DNA of 47,771 bases, taken from positions 1 through 47,771 of the forward strand of contig ONLQ01000014.1 in NCBI GenBank assembly GCA_900318665.1, in the 5' to 3' direction. This DNA comes from an uncultured Bacteroidales bacterium (GTDB taxonomy: Bacteria > Bacteroidota > Bacteroidia > Bacteroidales > P3). A model generated the notes under the pieces. The model was not told the DNA's origin. It made no database searches and saw only the letters and a list, made by a program, of their open reading frames with translations. Positions 25,188 to 35,023 of this stretch are shown one piece after another. A program made the position numbers and the translations under genes. The stretch's first letter is position 1, and each line of letters starts with the position of its first letter.

Positions 25188-28100
25188 CTAAATTTGGATT
25201 TCTATGGTGTGTTCCTGGCCGTCGTCTTCGAGGCGGAAGGAGTTGGGGAGCATCTGATGGTCGGCGGGAGCGAGGTTGCTGAATGTGGCGGCAGTGTCGG
25301 CTGCGGGGATGGGGGCGCTGCCGGTGCGCGAGGCATGGATAATGTAGGTGGAGGAGCCGTAGCGGTAGCGGATGGTGAACTCGTTCCATGTGAGCGGGAT
25401 GCGGGGATTGACGGAGACGATGTCGCCATGCTTGCGCATGCCGAGGATGTTCTCGACGGCGGTCTTGTAGGCCCATGAGGCAGAGCCGGTGTACCACGTC
25501 CAGCCGCCACGTCCCGGATGCTGCGGATTGCTGTAGATGTCGGCAGCGATGCAGTAGGGCTCGACCTTGTATTTCAGCACGTCGGCGAGGGTGGAGGTGC
25601 GATGGATGGGGTTGATGATGGAATAGTCGTAGTAGGCCTGGTCGTAGCGCCCCTCTTTGAGGAGGGCCTGTATGTACCACATGGCGCCATGGGTATATTG
25701 GCCACCGTTTTCGCGCACGCCACGTGGGTAGTCCATAATATAGCCTGGGTGGTTTTTGGAGTGCTTGAAGGCGGGAGTGAGGAGTTGGATGATTTCGTGC
25801 TCGCGGTTGACGAGGCGCGTCTCGCACTCGCGGATGATGGACTGCTTCTGCTCGGGGGTGGCCACATCGGTGAGTATGGCCCAGGCCTGCGAGATGAGGT
25901 CAATCTGGCATTCGAGGTTGTTGCGCGAGCCCATGGGGTCGCCATTGTCGAAATAGGCACGGAGGAACCATGCGCCGTCCCAGGCGTTCTCCTGGAGTGC
26001 GTTGCGGAGGTCGTCGGCCTGCTGCTGGAGGGTCTCGATAAAGGCCTCGTCGGGCGATGGCATCATGCGTGTGAGTTCGATGAACTTGGGCACGAGATTG
26101 ATGATGAAGAATGCCACCCAGACGCTCTCGCCCTTGCCGCCGACACCGACGCGGCTCATGCCGTCGTTCCAGTCGCCACAGCCCATGAGGGGCAGGCGGT
26201 GGTCGCCACGGCGGCTCATGGCGCGGCTCATGCAGAGGCGCAGATGCTCGAAAAGTGTGGCCTTGGGGATGGGGCCGTCGTGCTGGGGGTCGCCAGTGAG
26301 GGCATAGGATGTGTAGCGCATGCCGCGCTCGGCCTCGCCGGGGTTGAGTTGCTCGGCCTGGCAGAACGGCACCATCTCGCCAAGGATGGAGCGATCGCCG
26401 GTGATGGAGACATATTTATAGGTTACGAAGACGAGCCAGAGGTAGTCGTCGCTGAAGGTGGTGCGGGCGCCGAGGCGCAGGCTCTCGTGCCACCAGTGTA
26501 GCACGTCGCCCTCGGGGAACTGGTGGGCGGCATGGTCGAGAATCTGACGGCGGGCATAGGCGGGGTCGCTGTAGAGGAGTCCCATGACGTCCTGCAACTG
26601 GTCGCGGAAGCCCGTAGCACCGCCCACCTGATAGAAGCCAGCGCGGGCATAGAGGCGTGCGGAATAGACCTGATAGAGGTACCAGCGGTTGACCATGAAG
26701 TCGAAACTCTTGTCGGGCGTATGCACCTGGATGATATCGAGATGGTCGTTCCAGAAACGGACCACGCGGTCGAACTCTTCGTTGATGGCAGGAAGGGTGA
26801 GCGGCACATCGACAGGCTGGGGACGCAGGCCCTCCTGCAGGCCTACGGGCAGCATATCGGCGGCAGCCACGACGAAGGCCAGTTCCTTGCTGCCGGAGGC
26901 AGGCAGTTGGACATCGAAGCCTATAATCTTGCGGTTGGGGTAGAAGATGCTGACATCGGTGATGGGCTCGGTGGCAGAGAGGCAGAGATGGGTGTTGCGA
27001 TAGGTCTCGTGATAGACGTTGCGCACATAGAGGGTGTTGAGGTCGTCGTGCCACTCGGAATGGAGATAGCGCGCGGTGCTCTCCTCGGAGGTGCCCATAA
27101 CGAGTTTGTAGGCCATATTGACATGGAGCGTCTGGGGTGCGGAGAGTTTGTTGGTGATGGAGACCTGGTAGTATTTGGCCATGGCCTCGGAGGCCACGAA
27201 GACACGCACGGAGACCCTGTAGCCCGCATATTCGGCCTCGAAGACGGAATAGCCCTGGCCGTGGCGTGCAAGGGTGGGCACGAACTGGCGGCGGTCGATG
27301 AGAAGCATTTCGGAGGCGGGGTCGCGCACGATGTCGTTGCTCCACGAGGTGAGTTTGAACTGCTGTGCGTTGTGGACAAAGGTGAAGCCGCTCATGGTGG
27401 AACTGATGACGCTACCAAAACGGGGGTTGGACAGCACATTGACCCACGGCATGGGGGTGTTGGGGTTGGTTACCACATACTCGCGGCCGTCGGCGGTGAA
27501 GCCACCATACTGGTTGTAGAAATTGAGGCTCTGGAGGTTGAAGGTGGAGGCGTGGAGCGGCTGGAGGTGTTCGAACTGCTCTTTGTCCTGATAGCACTGG
27601 TTCTCGGCCTCTTTCTGAGCCATCTGCTCTTCGAGCGAGAGGTCGGTGTTTGCCGTGAGGCTGACGCGCGCCACGGTGTGGAAGAGGATGCGCTCGGCCT
27701 CGCTGAGGTCGCTACCATTGATGACATAGGTGCGTCCCACGGGGTTTTTCTCGCTGCTGATGTGCTCGAAGGTGGCAAGGTCCATGATATAGCGCGTGAG
27801 CATATCTCGGCGCTCGCCCTCCTCGTCGTTGATGATGACCACGTCGAGGTGCATGCCGCGCATCTTGAAATACTCGTAGGCCTGGAGAATCTCCTTGGCA
27901 TAGGAGGCCTTGTCGAGGTTGTTGATTTCGAGGAGTAGGATGGCCAGGTCGCCCGAAACGCCAAAGCGCCAGAGTCCCGACTGCGAAAGCGTGTTATGAG
28001 CCATCATGTGCTGACGCTCGTTGCCGATTACGGCGTTGTGGAGCAGATACTTAAAAATGGTGTTGTAGAGCGACATCTGCGAGCCTTTAAGTAGAGACAT

Positions 28101-31100
28101 GGCGGTGCGCATATTGCTATAGACCGTAGCCATCTCGAAGGCGTTGCTGATGGAGAAAGCGTCGCGATAGAGTTGCACCATGCGGATGAGTTGCTCGCGG
28201 CTCTTGCCGAAGCCCACGATGAGATAGGCGCGAGCCTTGCGGCCTGCCTTGACATGCACGCGGCGGCGCATACTCATGATGGGGTCGAGGGTGGTGCCCA
28301 CGGTGCGACTGAGGTTCTGGTGGGTTACCATGACCTCGGCATGCTGAGTGCTGTTGCCACGGCCAAGGAAGCGCAGACGCGAGGTCTCGTACTGGACCTC
28401 GAAGCCGGCCTGCAACTGACTTGTCTCGTTGGCATCATCGACAAAGAACTTATGCACCATAAAATAGGTGGCATCGACATGCTCGCGTGCAGGCTTGGTG
28501 AAGATAAGTGCCTCGTTCTCACGGTCGAACTCGCTGTGCACCGTCATGCCGTTAAAGACACGGTGCGCCTCGTCGGCTCGACGCGGACAAAGGATAACCT
28601 CGCCATAGGTGGTTAGTTCGAGGTCAACGTCATGACCTGTGTGGTTTTCGAAGGTGTAGCGGCGTATTTCGGCATTGCGGTCCTTGACCACCGTAACCTC
28701 GGTGAGGGTCTCGATGCCGTTGTCCTCGCGCATATAGGTGATACGGTCGGAAGCAAAGGTGACACGGTATTTGTCGGGCTGCACAGCCAACGGCGCATAG
28801 GTGTTGCACCACAATTGGTCGGTCTGCAGATTGCGGATATAGAGGAACTGCCCGTAGTAGCCCGAGCCCACTTTGCGGTAGCGGTTGATTTGCACGTCTT
28901 TGTAGCGGCTGAAGCCACCACCACGGTCGTCGAGCACCACGGTGTAGGAGCCATTGCTCAAAGCGCCAGCCTCCGGCACATTGCTGACAGAGGTGTATTC
29001 GCGGGCGTCGCTCTCAACTTGGGTCTTATCGTACTGATAACGTTTGTATTTCGTTACCTGCAGGTCGATGTAGGGGCGTACCTGCACTTTCTCTTTGAGG
29101 AGGGTTTCCTTGGCACGCATCTGCGGCTCGGCCTCGAAATAGCGTTGCAGGCAGTGGTCGGAGAGATAGTTGGCCAGGGAGGCGAGAATCATGCCCTGAT
29201 GGTGGGCATAGTGGGCACGGACACACTGGTGGTCCTCCTCGTCGTAGGATTCGTAGAAGCCGTACTCGTCGTACATACCCAGACGCTTAAAAATCTGCAT
29301 ATTGTCGTAAACAGCACGGTCGTCGACAGATATGGCGAGCAGCGAACTGTAGGGGGAGATGACGATGCGGTCGGGCGTGGTGTTCTGGAATTTGAGATAG
29401 GGCACACCAAAGGCGTGATACTTATAGTTCTGAGCGTCGTCGAGTTCGTGGTAGGCCGTCTCGCTGATGCCCCACGGCAGCAACTCGTCGTGCGACACGT
29501 TGCGGATGAACTGGCGCTGGGCAAGGATGGCGAAACTATAGGTCTCGTCCATGAGGGTGTGCTTGTAGGTGGGCAGGAATATGAGCGGCATGAAATACTC
29601 GAACATGGTGCCATACCACGACGCCACGCCTTTGTAGCGACGGAACTGCACGAGGGTCTTGTCGAGGCAGAACCAGTGCTTGAACGGGGCATCGCCACGG
29701 GCAATGGTGAGGTAACTGGTGAGTCGGGCCTCGGAGGCGAAATTGTTGTAGTGGTAGGGCAGCAGGGTGTTGCTCTGGGTGTCGTAGCCGATGCTGAAGA
29801 CGTTGAGTTCGTGGTTGTAGAGGCGTGAGAAATCGGTATAGTCGATGAGGCGGACCACCTTGCTGAGCACGTCGCTGACGTCGGCACGGTCGCGGTTGTC
29901 CAAATCCTGTTTGAGCAGATGCTCCAAATAGCCTTTCACCACATAGAGGCACGCCACGAAGTTGCCGCTGTCGGCAGTGGAGATGAAGAAATTGGGCAGG
30001 GCCTTGAGGGTCTGGATGTGATACCAGTTGTAGAGATGGCCGTTCCATTTGGGCAACTGGGTTACGGTCTCGATGACACGGCCAAGGCGGCGCACGGTCT
30101 CGCGGGTGGTGGAGAAGCCGAGTTCGTTGGCGGCGATGAGGGCTGTGAGAGAATAGCCGATATTGGTGGGCGAGGTCTTGTAGTCGCTCTTGTTCTCACG
30201 CGTCAGTTGGTAGTTGTCGGGAATCAGGTAGTTGGTCTCTTCAGAAACCATGCTTTCGAAGAAATGCCATGTGTCCTTGGCCCACTTGCGCACCTCCTCC
30301 TGCTCGGTGGCAGAGAGATGCTTGGCGTCCTGCGGGAAGCGCTTGCCCAGCACGAACATTAGCACAGGGGCCATAATCCACGAAACGATGGTGAACAGGG
30401 CGGCGCCTATCAACAGTCCGTTGCCGACAGTGCTTCCCGTCCAGGTATTATTGACAAGATGATAGATGCAGATGACAGTCAGCAGAATGGCGACAACATA
30501 GTTGAACCAGAATTTCTGGCAGTAGTCGGCCAGCGTTCCCTTGGTGCTCTTGGCGGCCTCGTCGGACGGCACCCAGTTGAGCAGGTTCTTGTGGCTGAAA
30601 GCCATGCGGTAGCAGGAACGCAGAATGGCATCGGTGTACATATAGGCCTCTTTGGGCAGCAAGGCGAAAGAGACAAATGCCTTATGGAATACCACGGCAA
30701 TACCACGCATCAGCGTCATATAGTAGCGATAGCGACGGTTGAAACGCGGCATGTGGGTTATCTGACTCACAATGAAGAACACGATAGGCGTGGTGAGCGC
30801 CACCAGCACCAAGAGCAGGAACCACACGGGATTGATGTCGCCGAAGGCAAAGCCGAAAAGCAGTGCCAACAACAGCGAGAGGCTCAGCACGCTGCGGCGG
30901 AGATTGTCAAAAATCTTCCAGCGGCCTATGGTGTTCACTTGGTTTTTGACCTTCTCGCCAGCCTCGTTGCGCACCTTGTTGCCCAGCCACGAGATAATCT
31001 GCCAGTCGCCACGTGCCCAGCGGTGGTGGCGTTTGGCATCGTCAAGATAGTTTGACGGGCTGTCGTCAAAGAGTTCCACATCGTTGATAAGGCCGCAACG

Positions 31101-32990
31101 GATGTGGCAGCCCTCTATAAGGTCGTGGCTGAGAATGAGGTTCTGCGGGAAAGTGCCTTTCAGCACCTTTTGGAACACGGCGAGGTCGTAGATGCCCTTG
31201 CCGCAGAAACTGCCCTCGTCGAAGATGTCTTGATAGAGTTCGAAAGAGGCAGTGGTATAGACATCGAGGCCGCCAAGGCCCGAGAAGAGTTGCGCATAGC
31301 GCGACTTGTTGGTTACCTCGACATCAACATTGACACGGGGTTGCATGATGCCGTAGCCCTTATCGACACGCTTGCCGTCGGGCGAGAGGATGGCACGGTT
31401 GAGCGGGTGTGCCATAGAGCCGATGAGTTTCTGTGCGGAATAGAGCACGAGTTCGGTGTCGGTGTCGAGCGTGATGACGAAGGTTACGGGGTTGCGATGG
31501 TCGGCGACCACCACGGGGCTGCCCTTCTCGGAGACGGTGTGGGCACGCCACGAATCGATGGTTTGGCAGCGGAAGAAATCTTTTTTCTGACTCTCGGAGA
31601 GATGGCCCAGCAGAAGGTCGTTGAAATGGAGAATGGCGCCACGCTTGCGCTCGAAGCCCAGCCAGCAGCGTTCACCCTCGCTATAGAAACGGTTGCGATA
31701 GACAAAGTTGAATATATGGCGGCCGTATTTCTCGTTGAGTTCGCGCACCTTCTCCAAACCGGCATCGACAATCTCCTGGTCGAAAGGCATGTCCTTCTGC
31801 TGCTGTGCCGAGGCGTCGCCAATGAGGGTGAAATAGAGATTGGGCACAGCACCGTTGGAGAGATAATATACCTCCAACTGCTCGAGCATCTGGCGTGTCT
31901 TCTCACCATTCTTGAGAATGGTGGGCATGATGACCATGGTGGCATACTCATCGGGGATGACCTCGTCTTTGAATTTCAGTTTGAAGGTGCTGCGAGGCTT
32001 GTGGATGCGATAGAGCACATAGTTGAAAAGGTCGATGACAATCTGGCTCATAGGGATAATCATCAGCAGGCAGCACACCACCATTGCCACCCACCAGCCC
32101 CACGAAGTAGGGCCGTCGAAGCCGTCGCGCATAACACCCATGGCAAGCACGGCGAACAGGGCAGAGAGTCCCACGGTGGCAAGGACCACAATCCACACAT
32201 AGGTGTGGGCGCGGCGGTTCCAGGCCTTGGGCGGGAACAACTGCCAGCCCACATGCTCCTCGCGCCTGTCGGCCTCCTCGACAATCATCTTCACATAGTC
32301 GTGCTCCGCCATCTTGGCTTTCTTGGCCTGGCGCACAATCTGGGCACGGTAGTCGCTCTTGGTGACGTCGGTCATCTGGTCGTACATGCCGGCGGCCTCC
32401 TTGCAGAGAGCCTTCTCGGAAAAACTGATGCGGTCGTAGACCTCGGACATCTGCAACTTGGTGAGCCTTTTGAGCGAGTTGAAGAGGTTCATCATCAGCA
32501 GGTTGTCCTTGGCGGCCTGGTCGAGGTGCTCGGCATCGAGGCTGGCATCGGCAGGGTCGGCCTTATAGGTGCCGGCATCGCGCAGGTGGGCGCAAAGCGT
32601 GGAGAGGCGCTCAATCATCAACTCCTTCATAAGAGGCAGCAGCAGCGAAATCTCGTCGTAGGTGAGATAGTCGTTATACTGCTTCTGCATCTGCACAATA
32701 TAATCGAACAGCACATGCTTATCGACCTGGCAGTAACTCTTGTCGAGAAAATCGAGCAGCATGCGCTCAATCTTTTTGAGACGGCGGGGCTGCATGCGAC
32801 GGAACAGGCGGCTGCGCAAATCGACACGCAGCACCTTCTCCTGCTCGCTGAGCATATAATAGTTGTCAAGCACCCACTCGTTGGTGCTGCCAACCTGACG
32901 CTTGCTCTTGGTTTCTTCGACAAGCAGCATATAATAGTCGGTAACAACCTGCAAATGCTGTCTGAATCGATTGTAAATGCTTTTACTCAT
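25188..32990 (-). CDS. Cyclic beta-1,2-glucan synthase-like protein (GT84 plus GH94)
   Basis: The 2600-residue architecture matches NdvB/Cgs cyclic beta-1,2-glucan synthases, which polymerise glucose from UDP-glucose and cyclise it. Membrane helices lie at about 265-285, 298-325, 700-745, 828-845 and 858-881. The GT84 part (about 345-680) has FVITLDTDTEL and HHRWARGDWQI. A glycoamylase-like segment follows (about 940-1340, with TSPTNIGYSLTA and STADSGNF). The C-terminal GH94 domain has FPEGDVLHWWHE and GCGDWNDGM near residue 2270, the expected acid/base site. Length is a little below the usual 2800. Function as a true cyclic glucan maker is inferred; a linear beta-1,2-glucan role is possible. 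The start codon overlaps the RAYT gene end by 8 nt, so its native promoter is not obvious. Confidence 0.88.
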   Translation of the reverse strand: MSKSIYNRFRQHLQVVTDYYMLLVEETKSKRQVGSTNEWVLDNYYMLSEQEKVLRVDLRSRLFRRMQPRRLKKIERMLLDFLDKSYCQVDKHVLFDYIVQMQKQYNDYLTYDEISLLLPLMKELMIERLSTLCAHLRDAGTYKADPADASLDAEHLDQAAKDNLLMMNLFNSLKRLTKLQMSEVYDRISFSEKALCKEAAGMYDQMTDVTKSDYRAQIVRQAKKAKMAEHDYVKMIVEEADRREEHVGWQLFPPKAWNRRAHTYVWIVVLATVGLSALFAVLAMGVMRDGFDGPTSWGWWVAMVVCCLLMIIPMSQIVIDLFNYVLYRIHKPRSTFKLKFKDEVIPDEYATMVIMPTILKNGEKTRQMLEQLEVYYLSNGAVPNLYFTLIGDASAQQQKDMPFDQEIVDAGLEKVRELNEKYGRHIFNFVYRNRFYSEGERCWLGFERKRGAILHFNDLLLGHLSESQKKDFFRCQTIDSWRAHTVSEKGSPVVVADHRNPVTFVITLDTDTELVLYSAQKLIGSMAHPLNRAILSPDGKRVDKGYGIMQPRVNVDVEVTNKSRYAQLFSGLGGLDVYTTASFELYQDIFDEGSFCGKGIYDLAVFQKVLKGTFPQNLILSHDLIEGCHIRCGLINDVELFDDSPSNYLDDAKRHHRWARGDWQIISWLGNKVRNEAGEKVKNQVNTIGRWKIFDNLRRSVLSLSLLLALLFGFAFGDINPVWFLLLVLVALTTPIVFFIVSQITHMPRFNRRYRYYMTLMRGIAVVFHKAFVSFALLPKEAYMYTDAILRSCYRMAFSHKNLLNWVPSDEAAKSTKGTLADYCQKFWFNYVVAILLTVICIYHLVNNTWTGSTVGNGLLIGAALFTIVSWIMAPVLMFVLGKRFPQDAKHLSATEQEEVRKWAKDTWHFFESMVSEETNYLIPDNYQLTRENKSDYKTSPTNIGYSLTALIAANELGFSTTRETVRRLGRVIETVTQLPKWNGHLYNWYHIQTLKALPNFFISTADSGNFVACLYVVKGYLEHLLKQDLDNRDRADVSDVLSKVVRLIDYTDFSRLYNHELNVFSIGYDTQSNTLLPYHYNNFASEARLTSYLTIARGDAPFKHWFCLDKTLVQFRRYKGVASWYGTMFEYFMPLIFLPTYKHTLMDETYSFAILAQRQFIRNVSHDELLPWGISETAYHELDDAQNYKYHAFGVPYLKFQNTTPDRIVISPYSSLLAISVDDRAVYDNMQIFKRLGMYDEYGFYESYDEEDHQCVRAHYAHHQGMILASLANYLSDHCLQRYFEAEPQMRAKETLLKEKVQVRPYIDLQVTKYKRYQYDKTQVESDAREYTSVSNVPEAGALSNGSYTVVLDDRGGGFSRYKDVQINRYRKVGSGYYGQFLYIRNLQTDQLWCNTYAPLAVQPDKYRVTFASDRITYMREDNGIETLTEVTVVKDRNAEIRRYTFENHTGHDVDLELTTYGEVILCPRRADEAHRVFNGMTVHSEFDRENEALIFTKPAREHVDATYFMVHKFFVDDANETSQLQAGFEVQYETSRLRFLGRGNSTQHAEVMVTHQNLSRTVGTTLDPIMSMRRRVHVKAGRKARAYLIVGFGKSREQLIRMVQLYRDAFSISNAFEMATVYSNMRTAMSLLKGSQMSLYNTIFKYLLHNAVIGNERQHMMAHNTLSQSGLWRFGVSGDLAILLLEINNLDKASYAKEILQAYEYFKMRGMHLDVVIINDEEGERRDMLTRYIMDLATFEHISSEKNPVGRTYVINGSDLSEAERILFHTVARVSLTANTDLSLEEQMAQKEAENQCYQDKEQFEHLQPLHASTFNLQSLNFYNQYGGFTADGREYVVTNPNTPMPWVNVLSNPRFGSVISSTMSGFTFVHNAQQFKLTSWSNDIVRDPASEMLLIDRRQFVPTLARHGQGYSVFEAEYAGYRVSVRVFVASEAMAKYYQVSITNKLSAPQTLHVNMAYKLVMGTSEESTARYLHSEWHDDLNTLYVRNVYHETYRNTHLCLSATEPITDVSIFYPNRKIIGFDVQLPASGSKELAFVVAAADMLPVGLQEGLRPQPVDVPLTLPAINEEFDRVVRFWNDHLDIIQVHTPDKSFDFMVNRWYLYQVYSARLYARAGFYQVGGATGFRDQLQDVMGLLYSDPAYARRQILDHAAHQFPEGDVLHWWHESLRLGARTTFSDDYLWLVFVTYKYVSITGDRSILGEMVPFCQAEQLNPGEAERGMRYTSYALTGDPQHDGPIPKATLFEHLRLCMSRAMSRRGDHRLPLMGCGDWNDGMSRVGVGGKGESVWVAFFIINLVPKFIELTRMMPSPDEAFIETLQQQADDLRNALQENAWDGAWFLRAYFDNGDPMGSRNNLECQIDLISQAWAILTDVATPEQKQSIIRECETRLVNREHEIIQLLTPAFKHSKNHPGYIMDYPRGVRENGGQYTHGAMWYIQALLKEGRYDQAYYDYSIINPIHRTSTLADVLKYKVEPYCIAADIYSNPQHPGRGGWTWYTGSASWAYKTAVENILGMRKHGDIVSVNPRIPLTWNEFTIRYRYGSSTYIIHASRTGSAPIPAADTAATFSNLAPADHQMLPNSFRLEDDGQEHTIEIQI

Positions 32991-33789
32991 ATATGTATGT
33001 TGTGTTTGTTACGTTGTTGACTGATGGAGCGCAGGCGTCTTCGCCTGCAACAATGCGGGCGTCCCCGCCCGCGGTCCTGGCTGTTTTGCGGGCGGGGACG
33101 CCCGCGGTCCAGTTATGGCCCGCGCTTCCAAAGCGCCATTCCGACGGGGTTGCTACAAGACCTGCATTTACCGGATTGTTCTCTACATAGTCTATGGCAC
33201 TCTTTAAATGCTGGTCCGAACGGATGTATCTGTCGAAATACTCTGGCATCCATATCCTGCCTTTTCGCCCCAGCACCTTGCATATCACATGTGCCGTGTA
33301 GGACTTCCAGCCTTGCAGAATGGTGGATAGGGTGAAACCACCTAAGACTTCGATGACGACATGTACGTGATTGGGCATGATGCACCAACTCAACAACCGA
33401 TATCGTTTGCCATCATGGTAAAACAGGGCATCCTTCACTATCTGGGCAATCTTCTCTTCTGTCAAAAGACATTCGCCATACCCCATATCCTCATACTCGT
33501 CGATAAGTTTGCGCAGTCGTACGGCCTCACTGTCGCCTGATTGAATATCTTTTTCGTGCGTTTTATCATTACCTTCTTCATGAAGTTCGGTTTTCCACTG
33601 GTCTATGACGGCTCGCGGCACAGAGTCGTTGAGCCTGAACGTGATGGCCTGATAGGTCTTGTTCTCTATGTGCGGAAGATAGCCCCTGCTGTGGTTCTCT
33701 GGAGCGCAGGCGTTTTCATTTGGAGCGCAGGCGTCTTCGCCCGTTTTTGTTTTTGCGGGCGTGGACGCCCGCGGTCCTGTCTTATTCAT
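32983..33789 (-). CDS. REP-associated tyrosine transposase (RAYT, Y1_Tnp family)
   Basis: RAYTs are single-copy HUH-type nucleases related to IS200/IS605 TnpA. They cut and move short palindromic REP repeats. In this 268-residue protein the core spans about 36-225: RGYLPHIENKTYQAITFRLN, MPNHVHVVIE with the HUH pair H141/H143, and EYFDRYIRSDQHLKSAIDYV with candidate nucleophile tyrosines (Y188 or neighbours), then ENNPVNAGL. About 30 residues at each end are translated REP repeats (GEDACAP appears in both), so the true protein ends may be shorter. It abuts the glucan synthase start (8-nt overlap). Activity cannot be judged from sequence alone. Confidence 0.88.
   Translation of the reverse strand: MNKTGPRASTPAKTKTGEDACAPNENACAPENHSRGYLPHIENKTYQAITFRLNDSVPRAVIDQWKTELHEEGNDKTHEKDIQSGDSEAVRLRKLIDEYEDMGYGECLLTEEKIAQIVKDALFYHDGKRYRLLSWCIMPNHVHVVIEVLGGFTLSTILQGWKSYTAHVICKVLGRKGRIWMPEYFDRYIRSDQHLKSAIDYVENNPVNAGLVATPSEWRFGSAGHNWTAGVPARKTARTAGGDARIVAGEDACAPSVNNVTNTTYIYE
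33026..33110. repeat. REP-like palindrome array at the 3' end of the RAYT gene
   Basis: GGAGC, then GCAGGCG-TCTT-CGCCTGC (33031-33048), GCGGGCG-TCCC-CGCCCGC plus GGTCC (33055-33077), and GCGGGCG-GGGA-CGCCCGC plus GGTCC (33088-33110). Three hairpins in one array. Confidence 0.8.
33701..33777. repeat. REP-like palindrome array at the 5' end of the RAYT gene
   Basis: Two GGAGCGCAGGCG starts (33701 and 33722), the second leading to TCTTCGCCCG, then GCGGGCG-TGGA-CGCCCGC plus GGTCC (33755-33777). Same plus-strand orientation (GGAGC to GGTCC) as the 33026-33110 array, so the gene sits between direct copies. Confidence 0.75.
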
Positions 33790-33810
33790 TGTTCAATCGT
33801 CGTTTTGATT

Positions 33811-34890
33811 CTATCTCACTCGCACACGAGGGTCGAGCACGCCATAGAGAATGTCGGTAATTATGTTGATTAGCACCAGCAGTATGCAGACAAAAAGTAT
33901 CACACCCATCACCACTGGGAAATCGTATTTGTCCAATGCGTCAACCACCACGACACCCATTCCCTTCCAGTCGAACACATACTCGACAAACACCGCGCCT
34001 GCCAACAAGCCTGCCAGCCAGCCCGTGGCCGAGGTTATGATGGGATTCATTGCATTGCGCAGCGCATGACGGAAAAGAACACGCATACGGCTCATACCCT
34101 TGGCTCGCGCCGTGCGGACATAGTCTTGCGACAGCGCGTCGAGCATGGAGTTCTTGGTGAGTTGCGTAAGCGTTGCCAACGGACGGATGCCGAGCGTCAA
34201 GGCTGGCAGTATGAGGTTGCGAAGATTTACATACTGGCCTTCGCCGTAGTCGTCAATGCTGTAAAGGTTGCCAAACATGGAAAGATGCGTCCAGTCGGCA
34301 AGCACATAGGCAAAAAGCCACGCAATGAGTATGGCGGCAAAAAAAGATGGCAGCGACATGCCAAGCGTTGATAGGAATATCGCCAGGCGGTCTATCCATG
34401 TGTCCTTGTACACGGCCGAAAGGACTCCGAGCAGCACGCCGACGACCAAGGCAAACGTCATTGCGACAATGGCAAGAAGCGCAGTCTGCGGGAAGGCTGT
34501 GGCTATGACCTCGCTCACCTTGCGCTTGGTTTGATACGAGCGGCGCAGATAGGGCGCTTTGGCAACAAGAGTGGTTGTCCCAATGGTCGCAATGCGAGCA
34601 TACGGCGCATATTTGTCGGGGTCGAGATAGAAATAACTGTCGGCATCAACGCCGTTGTGGAGCGACAGCGGAGAGAGGTCATTGAGATAGGCGGCAAACT
34701 GCGTGCCGAGCGGCTTGTCGCGGCCAAGGTCGCGATTTATAATCTCAATACTCTCGGCATCAGCACGCTGGCCAAGCATCATGCGGGCCGGGTCGCCTGG
34801 CAGAATGTTGAAAAGGAAGAACACAAGCGTAACAACTCCAAGAATGACAAGGAGTCCGTAAAGCAGCCGTTTTAGTGTATAATTTAGCAT
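33811..34890 (-). CDS. ABC transporter permease, DppB/OppB-like
   Basis: This 359-residue membrane protein of the binding-protein-dependent transport family (peptide/nickel type) starts MLNYTLKRLLYGLLVILGVV. It has the FNILPGDPARMMLGQRA motif, six or so membrane helices and the EAA-type loop DYVRTARAKGMSRMRVLFRH. An extra periplasmic stretch of about 50 residues (72-122, with SYFYLDPDKYAPYARI) lies between helix 1 and helix 2. No ATPase, second permease or binding protein is nearby, so the substrate is unknown. The ATG at 34890 was chosen over 34974 because a near-perfect promoter (34903-34934) lies between them. Confidence 0.88.
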   Translation of the reverse strand: MLNYTLKRLLYGLLVILGVVTLVFFLFNILPGDPARMMLGQRADAESIEIINRDLGRDKPLGTQFAAYLNDLSPLSLHNGVDADSYFYLDPDKYAPYARIATIGTTTLVAKAPYLRRSYQTKRKVSEVIATAFPQTALLAIVAMTFALVVGVLLGVLSAVYKDTWIDRLAIFLSTLGMSLPSFFAAILIAWLFAYVLADWTHLSMFGNLYSIDDYGEGQYVNLRNLILPALTLGIRPLATLTQLTKNSMLDALSQDYVRTARAKGMSRMRVLFRHALRNAMNPIITSATGWLAGLLAGAVFVEYVFDWKGMGVVVVDALDKYDFPVVMGVILFVCILLVLINIITDILYGVLDPRVRVR

Positions 34891-34902
34891 TTTAATAAAC
34901 GG

Positions 34903-34934
34903 CAAAGATAGCAAATTATCCGCAAACAAACAAA
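34903..34934 (-). promoter_or_regulatory. Bacteroidetes-type promoter for the ABC permease gene
   Basis: TATCTTTG at 34910-34903 and TTTG at 34934-34931, 20 nt apart, match both consensus boxes. The transcript would begin only a few nucleotides before the ATG at 34890, giving a very short leader. Confidence 0.7.
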
Positions 34935-35023
34935 ACGAATAAGAAACAGCCTCACGCTGACAGTGCCATATCACGCCAACATAAAGGTTTTGAAATAATT
35001 AGAAAGAAAGTATGCCGATGCGG

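Noticed and set aside
32983-33789. IS200/IS605 insertion sequence
   Set aside because: The protein is RAYT-like, REP arrays rather than IS end hairpins flank it, and no TnpB or terminal structure is seen.
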